The translations under genes were made by a program, and so were the position numbers. Below are positions 18,539-28,649 of a stretch of DNA of 64,000 bases, in pieces. The stretch spans positions 68,088 to 132,087 of the forward strand of contig JBLIRR010000015.1 of assembly GCA_049472395.1 (NCBI GenBank), read 5' to 3'. The notes under the pieces were generated by a model. That model saw only the letters and a list, made by a program, of their open reading frames with translations. It did not search any database and was not told the origin of the DNA. Every line of letters begins with the position of its first letter. Position 1 is the first letter of the stretch. Source of the DNA: JBLIRR01 sp049472395. GTDB lineage: Bacteria; SZUA-182; DTGQ01; JBLIRR01.

Positions 18539-21500
18539 ATGAAGAAATTGATTATTATTTTTACAGTGGTGCTGCTCATATTAATCGAATTGAAAATAAA
18601 TCCTGTTTTCCCTGCTGGTTCAGTTGTTCTGGATTGGGTAGGAGTGGATTTGCAAAATCAAAATTATTATACCGATGGAGTTAATCCGGATAGTGGCATT
18701 GATGGTGACCAATTTGACTTTCGCATAAAGTATGTTGCTCTTGACAACGCCGCGCCCTCTATAGCGCAGCTTTGGATAGACAGGAATGGTGACGGGGATT
18801 ATAATGATACAAATGAGCGCCATACCATGGCTGAGTATGATACAAACGATAAAACATATAGTGAGCCAGAGGGAAAGATATATCAGTATCTTACTATCAT
18901 TAATTATAAAGGCAGCTTAAGTGTTCCTTATACATTTTATTTTAAAAGTACTTCAGGGTCGTCTGCGTATTCTCAAGAAAAATATATTTCAGTCTCTCCG
19001 GGCGATAATTATCCGAGGCTCACATGGACGGGTGAAACAAATTTTGAGAATGATGGTGTGCATAGAGAAAATATGAGGTATATCTTTCATATTACCTATA
19101 TTCATAACACTTTTCAGGATGATATGACTCCATTCAGAGCAGAGGTGTGGATTGATATAGATGATGATGGCGGCTATGAGAGTGATGAGAAATTTACCAT
19201 GGATAGTTTTAATGAGGCTTCCTATGATGAAGGGAGGATATTTGAGTATATTCATGGAGAGGGAATTACATTTGATGATGATGAGGAGCATACTATTGCC
19301 TACCGTTTTTATTTTGAGGATGATTATAATGGAACGATAGCGATAGGGGCGGAAGATATTGTGGGTGACCCAACGGATGAAACGAATAATACATTTACTG
19401 TTACCGGCGAGCCAGAGCAACCAGGCACCGCCAAACCTACCCTTTATTTTTATAGGGCAACAGGTTATCAAAATGATGGTGTTCAGCCTGGTGAGGATGG
19501 AGAAGGGGGAGATGGTGGCACACAATTTACCTTTAAGGTGACCTATCAAGATGCGGAACTCAAAGAATCCCCTGGCAAAGCCCAAGTGTGGATAGATATT
19601 GATAATAACGAAAAATATGATTCATATGAAAAATATAATATGCAAATTATTGGCACAAATGACAGTGAGGGCGAATTTCACTATCAAGCTACGAAAACGA
19701 TATATTATGCAAGAAATACTCCGACAGACGATGATGATATCTCTTTCAGATTCTATTTTGAAAATCAAGACGGGACGGTTGCTATAGATGATCCGGATTA
19801 TGACGGTGATCCAACAGATCCGGCTGAAAATGATTTTGATATGGACAAAGCGGGGTATCAACCAGAGATTAGTTGGCCTCAGGATGATGTGAATAAATGC
19901 GTAAGTATTGATCCTGAGAGTGGAGATTATAGCTTTACAATTATCTATAAGGACGAGGATAATGTCGCACCTTTAGAGACATCTCTCTACATTGATATAA
20001 ACAAAGATGGCGACTATACGAAAGGGGAACGTCGCACAATGGTGAAAGATCCCAACAATGATGACTTTGATGGTACTGATGGCCCGGGTGTTGCGTATAT
20101 TTATTCTACCAGTTTTGATCCGAATGCCATTGTGAAGGGAGAAAATTATTCTTTCCGTTTTCTTTTTCATGATGGTAAAAACATCGCCTCGGGACCGCCC
20201 AATGAAGATAATACCTTTCAGTTTATCAATGATGCGCCGACACTTACTCATACTGGCACACACTTAATTGTAAATGGGGGTCAATTAGTTCATTTTACAG
20301 TAAACTATAAGGATAAAGAGAACAATCCCCCTCTTGTAAGAGAACTATGGTTGTATGGCTATGGGGATGGGGATTTACAAAATATAGACCGTATTGAAAT
20401 GCAGGCGGTAGACCCCAATGATTATGACTATATGAACGGCAAGGATTATACAGTGGAGAAGAGATTCTATTACTGTGGGGTTGAGCCTAATGAGGATGTA
20501 ATCAATTATAGCTATCATTTTGAGGACAAGTATAATCTGGCAGAGGATGCAAGTGGAGATAATTTTACAATTACAGTTAAAAAGGTTGGCACTACACCTA
20601 ACCTTGGGTGGTGGGGTGAGACAGGATTTGAAAACGATGGCGTGCATCCTAATCTGATTGATGGTCTCAATGGATTTTTTAAATTCAAAATCAATTACAA
20701 AGATCCAGATAATCAGGCGCCTCTGTTTTCCCAACTGTGGATAGATACTAATAATAATGGATTATATGATAGTAGTGAACGATATGCTATGGTCCCAAGT
20801 TCAACACAGAGCACTTTTACCGAATGGAGAAGTTATTATTATATAATATGGATTTCAGCGATTGATGAGTCTAAGGCAAATACCTTTCATTACCGTTTCT
20901 ACTTTAATGATGGGGCAAATATGGCACAGAATGTTGATACTGTTGCCCTGCCTGTTGTTCATGTGGATAATAATGATCCTTATATAAAGGTAAATATAGA
21001 AAAATCAAAACCAGAGCTGTCCTGGGTTGGCGAGGAAGGCTTTGAATCAGACGGCGTTGATCCTGACACCGTTCAAGCGGGAGGGCCTGCTACTTTTCGA
21101 GTACAATATGCAAGTTCCGAGGGGATGGCCCCTCAAGATAAGCATGTTTGGATCGATTTGGATGGTGATGCTGCATTTGAACCTGATGAAAAATATTCCA
21201 TGTTCAGAGAAGGGGATGTCAATGAAGATCCTAATTACAGATTAGGAGTTATTTATGGGGTTCAAATGCCAATTTTTTACAATGGTACTCAAAATTTAAA
21301 ATATAAATTTCATTTTTCCGATAGAGAGTATTCTGCCGTGGGAGTTGCTGCTGCTGAGAAACTATTTTCTGTTAGCCCAGGGGGTATCATTCCTCAGATT
21401 TCCTGGGGTGAGGACACAGTAAAAGGGCTTAATTTCAATAGAGAAACCAATAATGTATGTTTTAGTGTAGAATATCAGGATGGTGATGAGGCACATGTTG

Positions 21501-24500
21501 TGGTTCCATTTGTCTCAGAGATATGGTTAGATATAAACCAGAATGACTTTTATGAGGATGATGAAAAAAGACAGATGAGTCTTGAGTGGGATAGTAACAC
21601 CGTGTATATATATTGTGTTAACTTAGATACTTTAGTTTCAGAGGGCTTTAGCGGAGCAAACCTTTCTTATCAGTTTAAATTTGCAAATCAGAATAATTTT
21701 GCCCAGGGGGAGGCTACAGAAAGAGCTTTTGCATTCAAGGAGCCAACATTATCCTGGTCCCAGGCTGATCCAAATTTTGTTGATAAAGGAGTGTATCCTG
21801 AATTAGCGCGAAGTGGGAGTACAGTAACCTTTAAGGTCTCTTATGAAACTGAAAGCAATGATCTTCCTGTTACTAAGCAGGTATGGGTCTGGTCGGATCC
21901 GGATGATGATGGAGATTTGGAAATTGATGTATATATTGATATGAATATGATTGATCCAAATTCCATACCGATAGAATATGAGAAAACATGGGTAACACCT
22001 CAGCACGAAGGAGGATGGGTGAACTATCGTTTTATATTTAATGATGGCTATAAAGACGCAGTCAGCAATCCCACCTATGTTGATTCAGAGGGTAAAATTA
22101 GTGGCCCTGCAGAGGACAGCCAATTTTATATAAACAGGCCTCCAATACTACGATTTAACCAGGATTCTGCCACATATACCGTTAATCCAAATTTAGCTGT
22201 CGATGATCCTAATGCTGTTCTTGTTGATCCCAATTTCAATGTAATTGATCCAAATTTTGCCTATATGCCACGTGAAGAAAGTGGGCTCTATACATTAAAT
22301 GTTATCTATGCGGATGCGGATAATCATCCGCCTGATCCAAATGCTGCTGCGTATATTATTCTTGATGCGAACACGCCGATTAGTCAATCACTAGCACTTT
22401 TTGCACGTTATGAGGATGATGACAATTATGAAGATGGCAAGATATATACTTGTTATCAGGTACAGCTTCTATATAATCCGGAAAATAATGGCAACCATAC
22501 GTATAGAATTCATTTTTATGATGGTTATCATGAGAGTGAATTATTAGGTTCTTTTTACCTCCCTCCTTATTATGAGGTGCCGGAGTTATTTTGGCCTGAG
22601 AATGAGGAATTTGAAGAAAACCAAGCTATTAAGAAGGATCCATATACTGCAAACCTTTATAATTTTCAGATAACCTATAGTGATGCTGATGCGTTAGATC
22701 CAAATAAGAGTATTGAAGAGCTTATTCCCCAAAGAAGCTTGCTGGTTGATCTTGATAATGACGGAGTGTATGATCCAAATAAGGAGATATTTGAAATGGA
22801 GGAAATAGATCCCGTTGATACTGACCTGGTACTGGGCAAGATCTTTATTAAAGACATTGAGTATTCAGGAAACGGACCATTAACCTATAGATTTTTATTT
22901 CATGATGGCCACAATATAGCAGCAGGTGCTCCAAGTGAAGATACCTATTTTGATTTGATAATACCAACCCTTACTTGGACTGGAGAATCTGGATTCAAAG
23001 TAGATGGAATAGAATCAATAGATTGGGAGCAGAATCAGGTTGAAAATTTTGAGTTTCGTATAAAATATGAGGATAGAGGTGGAGTAGTTGCGGATGTTCG
23101 ACAGGTATGGATTGATATTAATGGGAACGATGAATATGAAGATGATGAGAAATATGATATGAATCTTTATAGAACGAGTAAGGATGTGAATTCAAATATC
23201 AGAGTTTCTTATTATTCTTATAAAATAGTAAAAAATCAGATACTCTATGATAGTGAAAAGCCAATCAAGTATAAATTTTATTTTTTGAGTCCGAATAATA
23301 GAACTGCAATAACAAAGACCCCAGATAATGGGGATCCAACAGAAGATCAACTACTTACTTCTTTTGGGAGTATACCTCTCCTTTCTTTTACATCAGAAGA
23401 TTATCCAAAGGGTGTGGATCCGGAAATAGGGGAAAGTGAGGATGCATTTAATTTTAGAGTTACTTATAGTGACGCTGATGATGAAGAACCTCAGAGTGCT
23501 CAAGTCTTAGTGTACTTAGATGCAAATACCGACCCGACATTTAGTCGCAATTTAGTCGAGGCATCGACGGCGAATGACTATAGCGAGGGAAAAGATTTTT
23601 ATACCTTAGAGCCGGTGAGATTGAATAATTATATAGCTTCCGGCATATTTAAGATTATTAAATATAGATTCCTATTCAGTGATTATCATAATATAGCTCA
23701 TGGGACACCAACATATTTCCATTCTTTTGTGCTTAATAATCATAGACCCTCGATTGATAGTGATAAATTGGATGATGTTATTTTTAAAGTAGGAGAATAT
23801 GTAAATATTAAAAAATTAGTTTTAGAGGCTACTACTGATCCGGATGTTGAGTATGGGGATGAGCTTAAGGTTTCGTATCTCTCAGAATCACAATGGGTAT
23901 CTGCGAATAATCTTCTCACCTTTACAAGTGATGATGTAGGGGAGGGACATAGGTTGTGGATCAAGGTTGTGGATCAATATGGAGAAGAGGATATCGAGAT
24001 AGTGACCTATAGTGTTTCTGATATAATAGGGTCGCTCAGCGGGAAGCTAGTTGAATTGGGAGATGAAACTGTGCCAATAGAGGGAGCAGAAATAGCAGTT
24101 ATTGATCCCAATCAAACTGATATTATTGTTGATCCAAATATGATAAAGGCAATAAGTGATCCCAATGGCAATTTTAGGCTTACGGTAAATGAAGGGACCT
24201 ATAAATTAATAGTATCGAAACCAGAATTTGAGATGAAGATTACTTCACCAATAACGATTGATGCCGGACAAGATAGTGAACTTATAGCGCCTATTCTTTT
24301 AAATCCTTATGTAGGATTGATTTCTGGCTGGGTCCAAGATCTCGAGGAGAGAGATATGGTCTTTGCAAAAGTAAGAGTAACAGCTGTAAGGATAGGCCAA
24401 AATTACAGGAGGGGCGTATATTGTCTGGAACCGGACGCAGATAATAAAGCATATTTTAATCTCTATCTTCCGAATGGAGACTATAACCTGATTGTATCCG

Positions 24501-25804
24501 GAGAGGATTATAAGACAATTAATGTCACTAATGGTGGTGTGGGATTTGAAGTGAATCATAATTATAATCCTGATTTTCCTAATACCTATCCAAATCCTTC
24601 GCAATATAGTGAACTTGGAATTACCTTGGAGACAAAAGTTGACTGGAGAATAACCTCATATGAGGTCAATGTAAGTGAAGATCCTAATATCGTCATAAAT
24701 GAGACCAAGATCATCATTGCTCAAGAAGGAGTGATTGAACCTGATATTGCCGAGATCGATTATGATTATAATGAAACGGCCGAGATAATTGGCGTAATTG
24801 ATCCTAATAGTAAGCAGCTCCCTGAAGATGATTATGCTGTCCCTCATTATCAGATTATTTACAATGATTATGCGGGAGAAGCAACGGGTACAGTGAGAAT
24901 TACGTTAGAGATTCCGGCTAAAGATAAATATATCTATGTGCCTTCAGTGATGTATGCCTTTGATATCCACCCCGAGAAGACCCCAGCAGAAGATGAGGTA
25001 TCGACAAATGAGCCTCTTATATGGCTTACCACTCAGAATAGCATTGATCCAGACCTGGGGGGGACAGCTGGATTTGATCCGAAGACACTCGGCCAGTATT
25101 TCGATAGTACCTATATTTATATCCCCCCTGGAGTACTTTCAGAGGGAGGAAAAATGGCTCGCATAAAAAGAGGAGCTCGGAGAGATACGAGACAGGTGAG
25201 TTATGAATATACTATTGATATCCTGGGGGATAATGATCTGCCGGATTCTGCTGCTCTGTTATTTGATGAAGATGAATATCTCACAATTTCTATGCAAATA
25301 GATCCTAATCGTTGGAATGGCCATCTCCCTGATGTGGAAATTCGCTATTATGAAGATTCTGCAGACATTGAATGGAAAACAAGTAATATTAATCCTAAAT
25401 TACAGAAAATTAATAATAGGACTATTGCTTTTAAGACAAATCATTTGAGTACTTTTGCAGGTTTTTCAATAATTCCAACTAATTTAGACGCTGAAATCAA
25501 ACCTGACGGAGAAATACATCTTGTGTGGGAAGACAATGCAATGAATGAGACAGGATTTAGAGTGCAGCGCAGCATCAATACAGGGGGGAATTTTATAAAT
25601 CCGCTTACGATTACTCTCGATGATCCAAATATAACAGAGTGTACGGATTCAAATATTGAAATTGGTATTGAATATATGTATAGAGTGCAGGCACTTACAC
25701 GTTCAGGTGGAACGAGCTATTCAAATACAGTCACGATTCGTTATCCTTCGAAGGGTGGTAAAGATGATTCAGGAGTAGGGTGCTTTATTACAATTGCGTG
25801 GTAA
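18539..25804 (+). CDS. Giant secreted repeat protein with EF-hand-like loops, carboxypeptidase-regulatory-like and Fn3 domains
   Basis: Exported protein of 2421 residues. After a signal peptide (about 1-27) come about 13 repeats of 115-146 residues, starting near 29, 159, 300, 442, 567, 688, 825, 952, 1068, 1201, 1347, 1477 and 1612. A typical unit has PxLSWxGExGFExDGVxP, then FxFRVxYxD, then VWIDxNxDGxYexDEkyxM and finally YRFyFxDGxN. The DxNxDG loops resemble calcium-binding dockerin/EF-hand loops. An Ig-like segment (about 1737-1830), two carboxypeptidase-regulatory-like domains (about 1831-2020), an unassigned region, and one Fn3 domain (about 2317-2405) follow. The last residues are GVGCFITIAW, a truncated-looking CFI box. 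AAGGAG 9 nt before the ATG. Likely a surface or adhesive protein; binding partner unknown. Confidence 0.88.
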   Translation: MKKLIIIFTVVLLILIELKINPVFPAGSVVLDWVGVDLQNQNYYTDGVNPDSGIDGDQFDFRIKYVALDNAAPSIAQLWIDRNGDGDYNDTNERHTMAEYDTNDKTYSEPEGKIYQYLTIINYKGSLSVPYTFYFKSTSGSSAYSQEKYISVSPGDNYPRLTWTGETNFENDGVHRENMRYIFHITYIHNTFQDDMTPFRAEVWIDIDDDGGYESDEKFTMDSFNEASYDEGRIFEYIHGEGITFDDDEEHTIAYRFYFEDDYNGTIAIGAEDIVGDPTDETNNTFTVTGEPEQPGTAKPTLYFYRATGYQNDGVQPGEDGEGGDGGTQFTFKVTYQDAELKESPGKAQVWIDIDNNEKYDSYEKYNMQIIGTNDSEGEFHYQATKTIYYARNTPTDDDDISFRFYFENQDGTVAIDDPDYDGDPTDPAENDFDMDKAGYQPEISWPQDDVNKCVSIDPESGDYSFTIIYKDEDNVAPLETSLYIDINKDGDYTKGERRTMVKDPNNDDFDGTDGPGVAYIYSTSFDPNAIVKGENYSFRFLFHDGKNIASGPPNEDNTFQFINDAPTLTHTGTHLIVNGGQLVHFTVNYKDKENNPPLVRELWLYGYGDGDLQNIDRIEMQAVDPNDYDYMNGKDYTVEKRFYYCGVEPNEDVINYSYHFEDKYNLAEDASGDNFTITVKKVGTTPNLGWWGETGFENDGVHPNLIDGLNGFFKFKINYKDPDNQAPLFSQLWIDTNNNGLYDSSERYAMVPSSTQSTFTEWRSYYYIIWISAIDESKANTFHYRFYFNDGANMAQNVDTVALPVVHVDNNDPYIKVNIEKSKPELSWVGEEGFESDGVDPDTVQAGGPATFRVQYASSEGMAPQDKHVWIDLDGDAAFEPDEKYSMFREGDVNEDPNYRLGVIYGVQMPIFYNGTQNLKYKFHFSDREYSAVGVAAAEKLFSVSPGGIIPQISWGEDTVKGLNFNRETNNVCFSVEYQDGDEAHVVVPFVSEIWLDINQNDFYEDDEKRQMSLEWDSNTVYIYCVNLDTLVSEGFSGANLSYQFKFANQNNFAQGEATERAFAFKEPTLSWSQADPNFVDKGVYPELARSGSTVTFKVSYETESNDLPVTKQVWVWSDPDDDGDLEIDVYIDMNMIDPNSIPIEYEKTWVTPQHEGGWVNYRFIFNDGYKDAVSNPTYVDSEGKISGPAEDSQFYINRPPILRFNQDSATYTVNPNLAVDDPNAVLVDPNFNVIDPNFAYMPREESGLYTLNVIYADADNHPPDPNAAAYIILDANTPISQSLALFARYEDDDNYEDGKIYTCYQVQLLYNPENNGNHTYRIHFYDGYHESELLGSFYLPPYYEVPELFWPENEEFEENQAIKKDPYTANLYNFQITYSDADALDPNKSIEELIPQRSLLVDLDNDGVYDPNKEIFEMEEIDPVDTDLVLGKIFIKDIEYSGNGPLTYRFLFHDGHNIAAGAPSEDTYFDLIIPTLTWTGESGFKVDGIESIDWEQNQVENFEFRIKYEDRGGVVADVRQVWIDINGNDEYEDDEKYDMNLYRTSKDVNSNIRVSYYSYKIVKNQILYDSEKPIKYKFYFLSPNNRTAITKTPDNGDPTEDQLLTSFGSIPLLSFTSEDYPKGVDPEIGESEDAFNFRVTYSDADDEEPQSAQVLVYLDANTDPTFSRNLVEASTANDYSEGKDFYTLEPVRLNNYIASGIFKIIKYRFLFSDYHNIAHGTPTYFHSFVLNNHRPSIDSDKLDDVIFKVGEYVNIKKLVLEATTDPDVEYGDELKVSYLSESQWVSANNLLTFTSDDVGEGHRLWIKVVDQYGEEDIEIVTYSVSDIIGSLSGKLVELGDETVPIEGAEIAVIDPNQTDIIVDPNMIKAISDPNGNFRLTVNEGTYKLIVSKPEFEMKITSPITIDAGQDSELIAPILLNPYVGLISGWVQDLEERDMVFAKVRVTAVRIGQNYRRGVYCLEPDADNKAYFNLYLPNGDYNLIVSGEDYKTINVTNGGVGFEVNHNYNPDFPNTYPNPSQYSELGITLETKVDWRITSYEVNVSEDPNIVINETKIIIAQEGVIEPDIAEIDYDYNETAEIIGVIDPNSKQLPEDDYAVPHYQIIYNDYAGEATGTVRITLEIPAKDKYIYVPSVMYAFDIHPEKTPAEDEVSTNEPLIWLTTQNSIDPDLGGTAGFDPKTLGQYFDSTYIYIPPGVLSEGGKMARIKRGARRDTRQVSYEYTIDILGDNDLPDSAALLFDEDEYLTISMQIDPNRWNGHLPDVEIRYYEDSADIEWKTSNINPKLQKINNRTIAFKTNHLSTFAGFSIIPTNLDAEIKPDGEIHLVWEDNAMNETGFRVQRSINTGGNFINPLTITLDDPNITECTDSNIEIGIEYMYRVQALTRSGGTSYSNTVTIRYPSKGGKDDSGVGCFITIAW

Positions 25805-25849
25805 ATTAAAAATTTTACTCAAAGTACGTTTGGATTTTTAGTAGTTATA

Positions 25850-26905
25850 TTAAAATGTGAGAGAAAGCTGGGCTGTGACTTTATGGGTAATATGATCATC
25901 GTCAACAAGTGAATCTGTAAATGATCTTTTTTCATATAAATATTCAAGGCATAGGAATGTTTTTTCAAAAAGAGCATAGGAAAGAATTGCACCATACCTG
26001 TATTCTTTGATTAATAATAAATCCTTCGCATATTTGCAGTGCTCGAATTTAATTGCAGATAAAAAGCGGTCGGCGAGGCCAAGAAATCCCAGCTCTGAAT
26101 TCAACGCATATGGTTCTATTTGAGTCATCATTAAGGTAGTGTGATCAGTGTAATTTATAAAATCAAGAGCCCCTACAAACTCAAAATTAAATGAAAAAGG
26201 GCCTTGTTCTGCTTTGATGTAAATATTTATTCCACCTATATGATTCCATAAGGTTTTGTCCTTAAAATAATGTTGTAAGCCATTAGTATCAGAGATATGA
26301 GAAAGATAGGATAAGCCAAAGGCGAAGGGGGAAAAATCGGATCTCTCAATGTTGATATTGATGATATAATCAGCTATTCGTTCTTCAGATTCAATAAGAT
26401 CAAGTTCATTTTCTTTAAATGCACTTAATCCAAGATTTATTCGTCCATAACTATATACCATTACTCCTCCTGCTTCTTTGATCTCTCCAATTCTTTTTGT
26501 ATAAGGATCAGATATAAAACTCGAAGTGAATTTACCGAATGGGAGATATGTTTTTCCTATTGTAAAATAAAGAGGAAGGTAAAAGAAGGGATCTACGATA
26601 GTCACCGCTGCTTCATCAACAAGGAAATTTTTATTTACTGAATCATCTTCCTTTAAAAATGCCAGATGTACTGATGTATACCTGCCCATGCTCCGTGTAA
26701 ATGTTAATTCGACTGTCGCGAGGCTCATATCAAGAATGGAGGTGTTCAGATTAGGGTCTATGTCACTATAACTGGCCTCAATTTCTATTGAGCCGCCAAG
26801 GGAAAAAGCAGATAAAGGCTCCTGTGCGCATATTTCATGTAACGAGGGACAGAGTATAATGGGTATAATAACGAAAAATAAAAAAAAATTTCCACTTGTG
26901 TGCAA
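25850..26905 (-). CDS. LbtU-family outer-membrane porin (copy 1)
   Basis: Predicted beta-barrel outer-membrane protein of 351 residues, similar to the siderophore porin family LbtU. Family-like motifs are DMSLATVELTFTRSM, LPLYFTIGKTYLPFGKF and SSFISDPYTKRIGEIKEA. It ends in VTAQLSLTF, with the terminal Phe used by the BAM complex. Signal peptide of about 28 residues. The start is TTG: AGGGAG lies 9 nt upstream and no ATG occurs before the signal peptide. It is paralogous to the next gene upstream but more diverged. The ligand is unknown; siderophore or metal uptake is inferred from family and context. Confidence 0.78.
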   Translation of the reverse strand: MHTSGNFFLFFVIIPIILCPSLHEICAQEPLSAFSLGGSIEIEASYSDIDPNLNTSILDMSLATVELTFTRSMGRYTSVHLAFLKEDDSVNKNFLVDEAAVTIVDPFFYLPLYFTIGKTYLPFGKFTSSFISDPYTKRIGEIKEAGGVMVYSYGRINLGLSAFKENELDLIESEERIADYIININIERSDFSPFAFGLSYLSHISDTNGLQHYFKDKTLWNHIGGINIYIKAEQGPFSFNFEFVGALDFINYTDHTTLMMTQIEPYALNSELGFLGLADRFLSAIKFEHCKYAKDLLLIKEYRYGAILSYALFEKTFLCLEYLYEKRSFTDSLVDDDHITHKVTAQLSLTF

Positions 26906-26920
26906 AGATAATTACTCCCT

Positions 26921-26960
26921 AAAAAAAGGGGGAAATGCATTTTCTTTGCATCTCCCCCTT
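26921..26960 (-). terminator. Rho-independent terminator between the two porin genes
   Basis: On the minus strand an inverted repeat (AAGGGGGAGATGCA pairing with TGCATTTCCCCCTT, loop of 7 nt) is followed by seven T. It starts 18 nt after the stop of the upstream porin gene and ends about 15 nt before the TTG of the next, so the ribosome site of the second gene lies just past the T run. Confidence 0.8.
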
Positions 26961-26978
26961 ACATGAACGGTGCATAAA

Positions 26979-28043
26979 TTAAAATTCGATAGCAAGCTGT
27001 GCTGTAATTGACGTTGCCGTATCTTCATCTCCACCACCGGCAGGTTCATAACCAGTACTATTGAGGATCTCAACTCCCAGCGTTGTTGCGTCATATAACC
27101 CATAAGATGCAGCAACACCGAAACGAGACTCAAAAGCATCAGGTATGTCCTCTTGATCCATAGTCTGTTCATATTTCCCCGCAATCTCAAGTCTTTCAGA
27201 AACCTCATATGCAAGTTCCACATTCCACGCTCCGGGTTTTTTGCCATCTAATGTGCCTAATCCAAGGTCCCCTGATTCAAATTCGCTCATTGCTTGTATA
27301 TATTCCGCCTCCAGTGTAAAAGGCCCGCTTTTTGAGGTTAAAAAGACATTTAATCCGCCAACAGAGGAGTCAACGTAAGGATAATTTGTACCTGTATCAT
27401 CATCAGTTGCAATGCTTTGCATTGCATCAGTGTCTGCAATATTAGTGATATAACCTACACCAAAGGTTATGGGCATGTTGTCAGATTGGATATCGAATGT
27501 CAGATTCATTACAAATGTATTAATCATATCATCATCGCTGCTATCTGTCTCTGAAATATCCCCGTTACAGAAGCCAAGAGAAAAACTCGTGAGCCCCTTT
27601 GTATACCCGAAAAGCAAAGCTGATTCTGATGTTTCTCCAAGCTCGAGAGTAAATGGATCACTAATGAAATGAGTGGCAAAATTGCCAAATGGGACAAACA
27701 TCCGTCCTATAGTGAGAGAAAAGGGGCATTTTTCTTCATTCGCAATTGTAATAGTACCGCTATCCACAACCACTTCCTCTGTTTCATCCTCTTCCCATAA
27801 AAGAACAACATTTCCTTTCACACTTTCACATATATCAGCGTCCAATCCAATCTCGACGGTTGCAAGTGTCACATCGGATACTGATCTCTTAGTGCCACTT
27901 TCTTCTTCACTTACATATCCAAATTCTGTCTCGACAAGACCGCTTATCTCAAGAGCCGCCTCTGAGCGTGTAGCTGCTAGGGAAAGAATAAAAAGAAAAC
28001 ATAGCCCCAAAATAAATACCACATCAAAAAATTTTTTTTTCAT
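26979..28043 (-). CDS. LbtU-family outer-membrane porin (copy 2)
   Basis: Predicted outer-membrane beta-barrel of 354 residues. Signal peptide at about 1-28, then ALEISGLVETEFGY, SDVTLATVEIGLDADI, LTIGRMFVPFGNFATHFI and SDPFTLELGETSESALLFGY, all matching the LbtU siderophore porin pattern. The C-terminus is ITAQLAIEF, ending in Phe. The ATG at 28043 is chosen because GAGGAAA lies 8 nt upstream; a longer frame starts at a TTG inside that ribosome site and is unlikely. The gene is downstream of a NikR-type regulator, which suggests metal-dependent control. Confidence 0.85.
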   Translation of the reverse strand: MKKKFFDVVFILGLCFLFILSLAATRSEAALEISGLVETEFGYVSEEESGTKRSVSDVTLATVEIGLDADICESVKGNVVLLWEEDETEEVVVDSGTITIANEEKCPFSLTIGRMFVPFGNFATHFISDPFTLELGETSESALLFGYTKGLTSFSLGFCNGDISETDSSDDDMINTFVMNLTFDIQSDNMPITFGVGYITNIADTDAMQSIATDDDTGTNYPYVDSSVGGLNVFLTSKSGPFTLEAEYIQAMSEFESGDLGLGTLDGKKPGAWNVELAYEVSERLEIAGKYEQTMDQEDIPDAFESRFGVAASYGLYDATTLGVEILNSTGYEPAGGGDEDTATSITAQLAIEF

Positions 28044-28229
28044 ATTTTTTTTCCTCAATTAAAATGTTTTTAAATTACCTGCTTTAACAAATTGTGTCCT
28101 GCTTTCTTACCACCCCCCTTTTATCTCCTTAAGCCCTTGGCAAGATCAATAATTTTGATACAGAGCTTCCGCCTATCACTTAATTCACTTGCCTTAATAC
28201 CGCATGTTATACTTTGTAGTGCACATAGT

Positions 28230-28649
28230 TTATACTAACTCTCGTCCTGTAGTAGTCATCGTCAATTTCCCATGCTTGACTCCTCTGTTTTTAATAAGAC
28301 TATTGGCAATTTCCTGTATTTTTGCTGAGAGCCCCCTGACCACAAGAACCTCGAGACAATTATGTTCGTCAATATGCACATGAAGGCTTGATATGATGGA
28401 ATTACAATATTTATGCTGGCATTCCACTAATCGATCACTAATATCTCCTGCATCATGGTCGTAAACAAGTGTTATTGTCCCCATAGTTTCGTGATTGCTA
28501 TCCTTCCATTCTTGTGATACAAGATTCTCTCTGATAATATCCCTGATTGCTTCAGAACGATTTACATAACCTTTTTTATGAATATATAGATCAAATTTTT
28601 GTAAAAGTTCGCTATTCATGGATACGCCGAATCTAGATACCTTCTCCAT
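28230..28649 (-). CDS. nikR: NikR-type nickel-responsive ribbon-helix-helix regulator
   Basis: Transcriptional regulator of 139 residues. The N-terminal ribbon-helix-helix (about 1-45, VSRFGVSMNSELLQKF and NRSEAIRDIIRE) is followed by an ACT-like metal-binding domain. The nickel ligands are present: His79, His90, His92 and Cys98 in LHVHIDEHNC, equivalent to His76, His87, His89 and Cys95 of the E. coli protein. The ATG at 28649 has GAGGAG 6 nt upstream and gives the usual length; an ATG 30 nt earlier has no ribosome site. It precedes two porin genes on the same strand. No convincing NikR palindrome was seen nearby. Confidence 0.9.
   Translation of the reverse strand: MEKVSRFGVSMNSELLQKFDLYIHKKGYVNRSEAIRDIIRENLVSQEWKDSNHETMGTITLVYDHDAGDISDRLVECQHKYCNSIISSLHVHIDEHNCLEVLVVRGLSAKIQEIANSLIKNRGVKHGKLTMTTTGRELV

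Noticed and set aside
28097..28121. GC-N10-CC pattern upstream of the porin genes, as a minus-strand sigma-54 promoter
   Set aside because: The run of C makes the spacing fit easily, but the -12 box reads AAAGC and the -24 box lacks TTGG.
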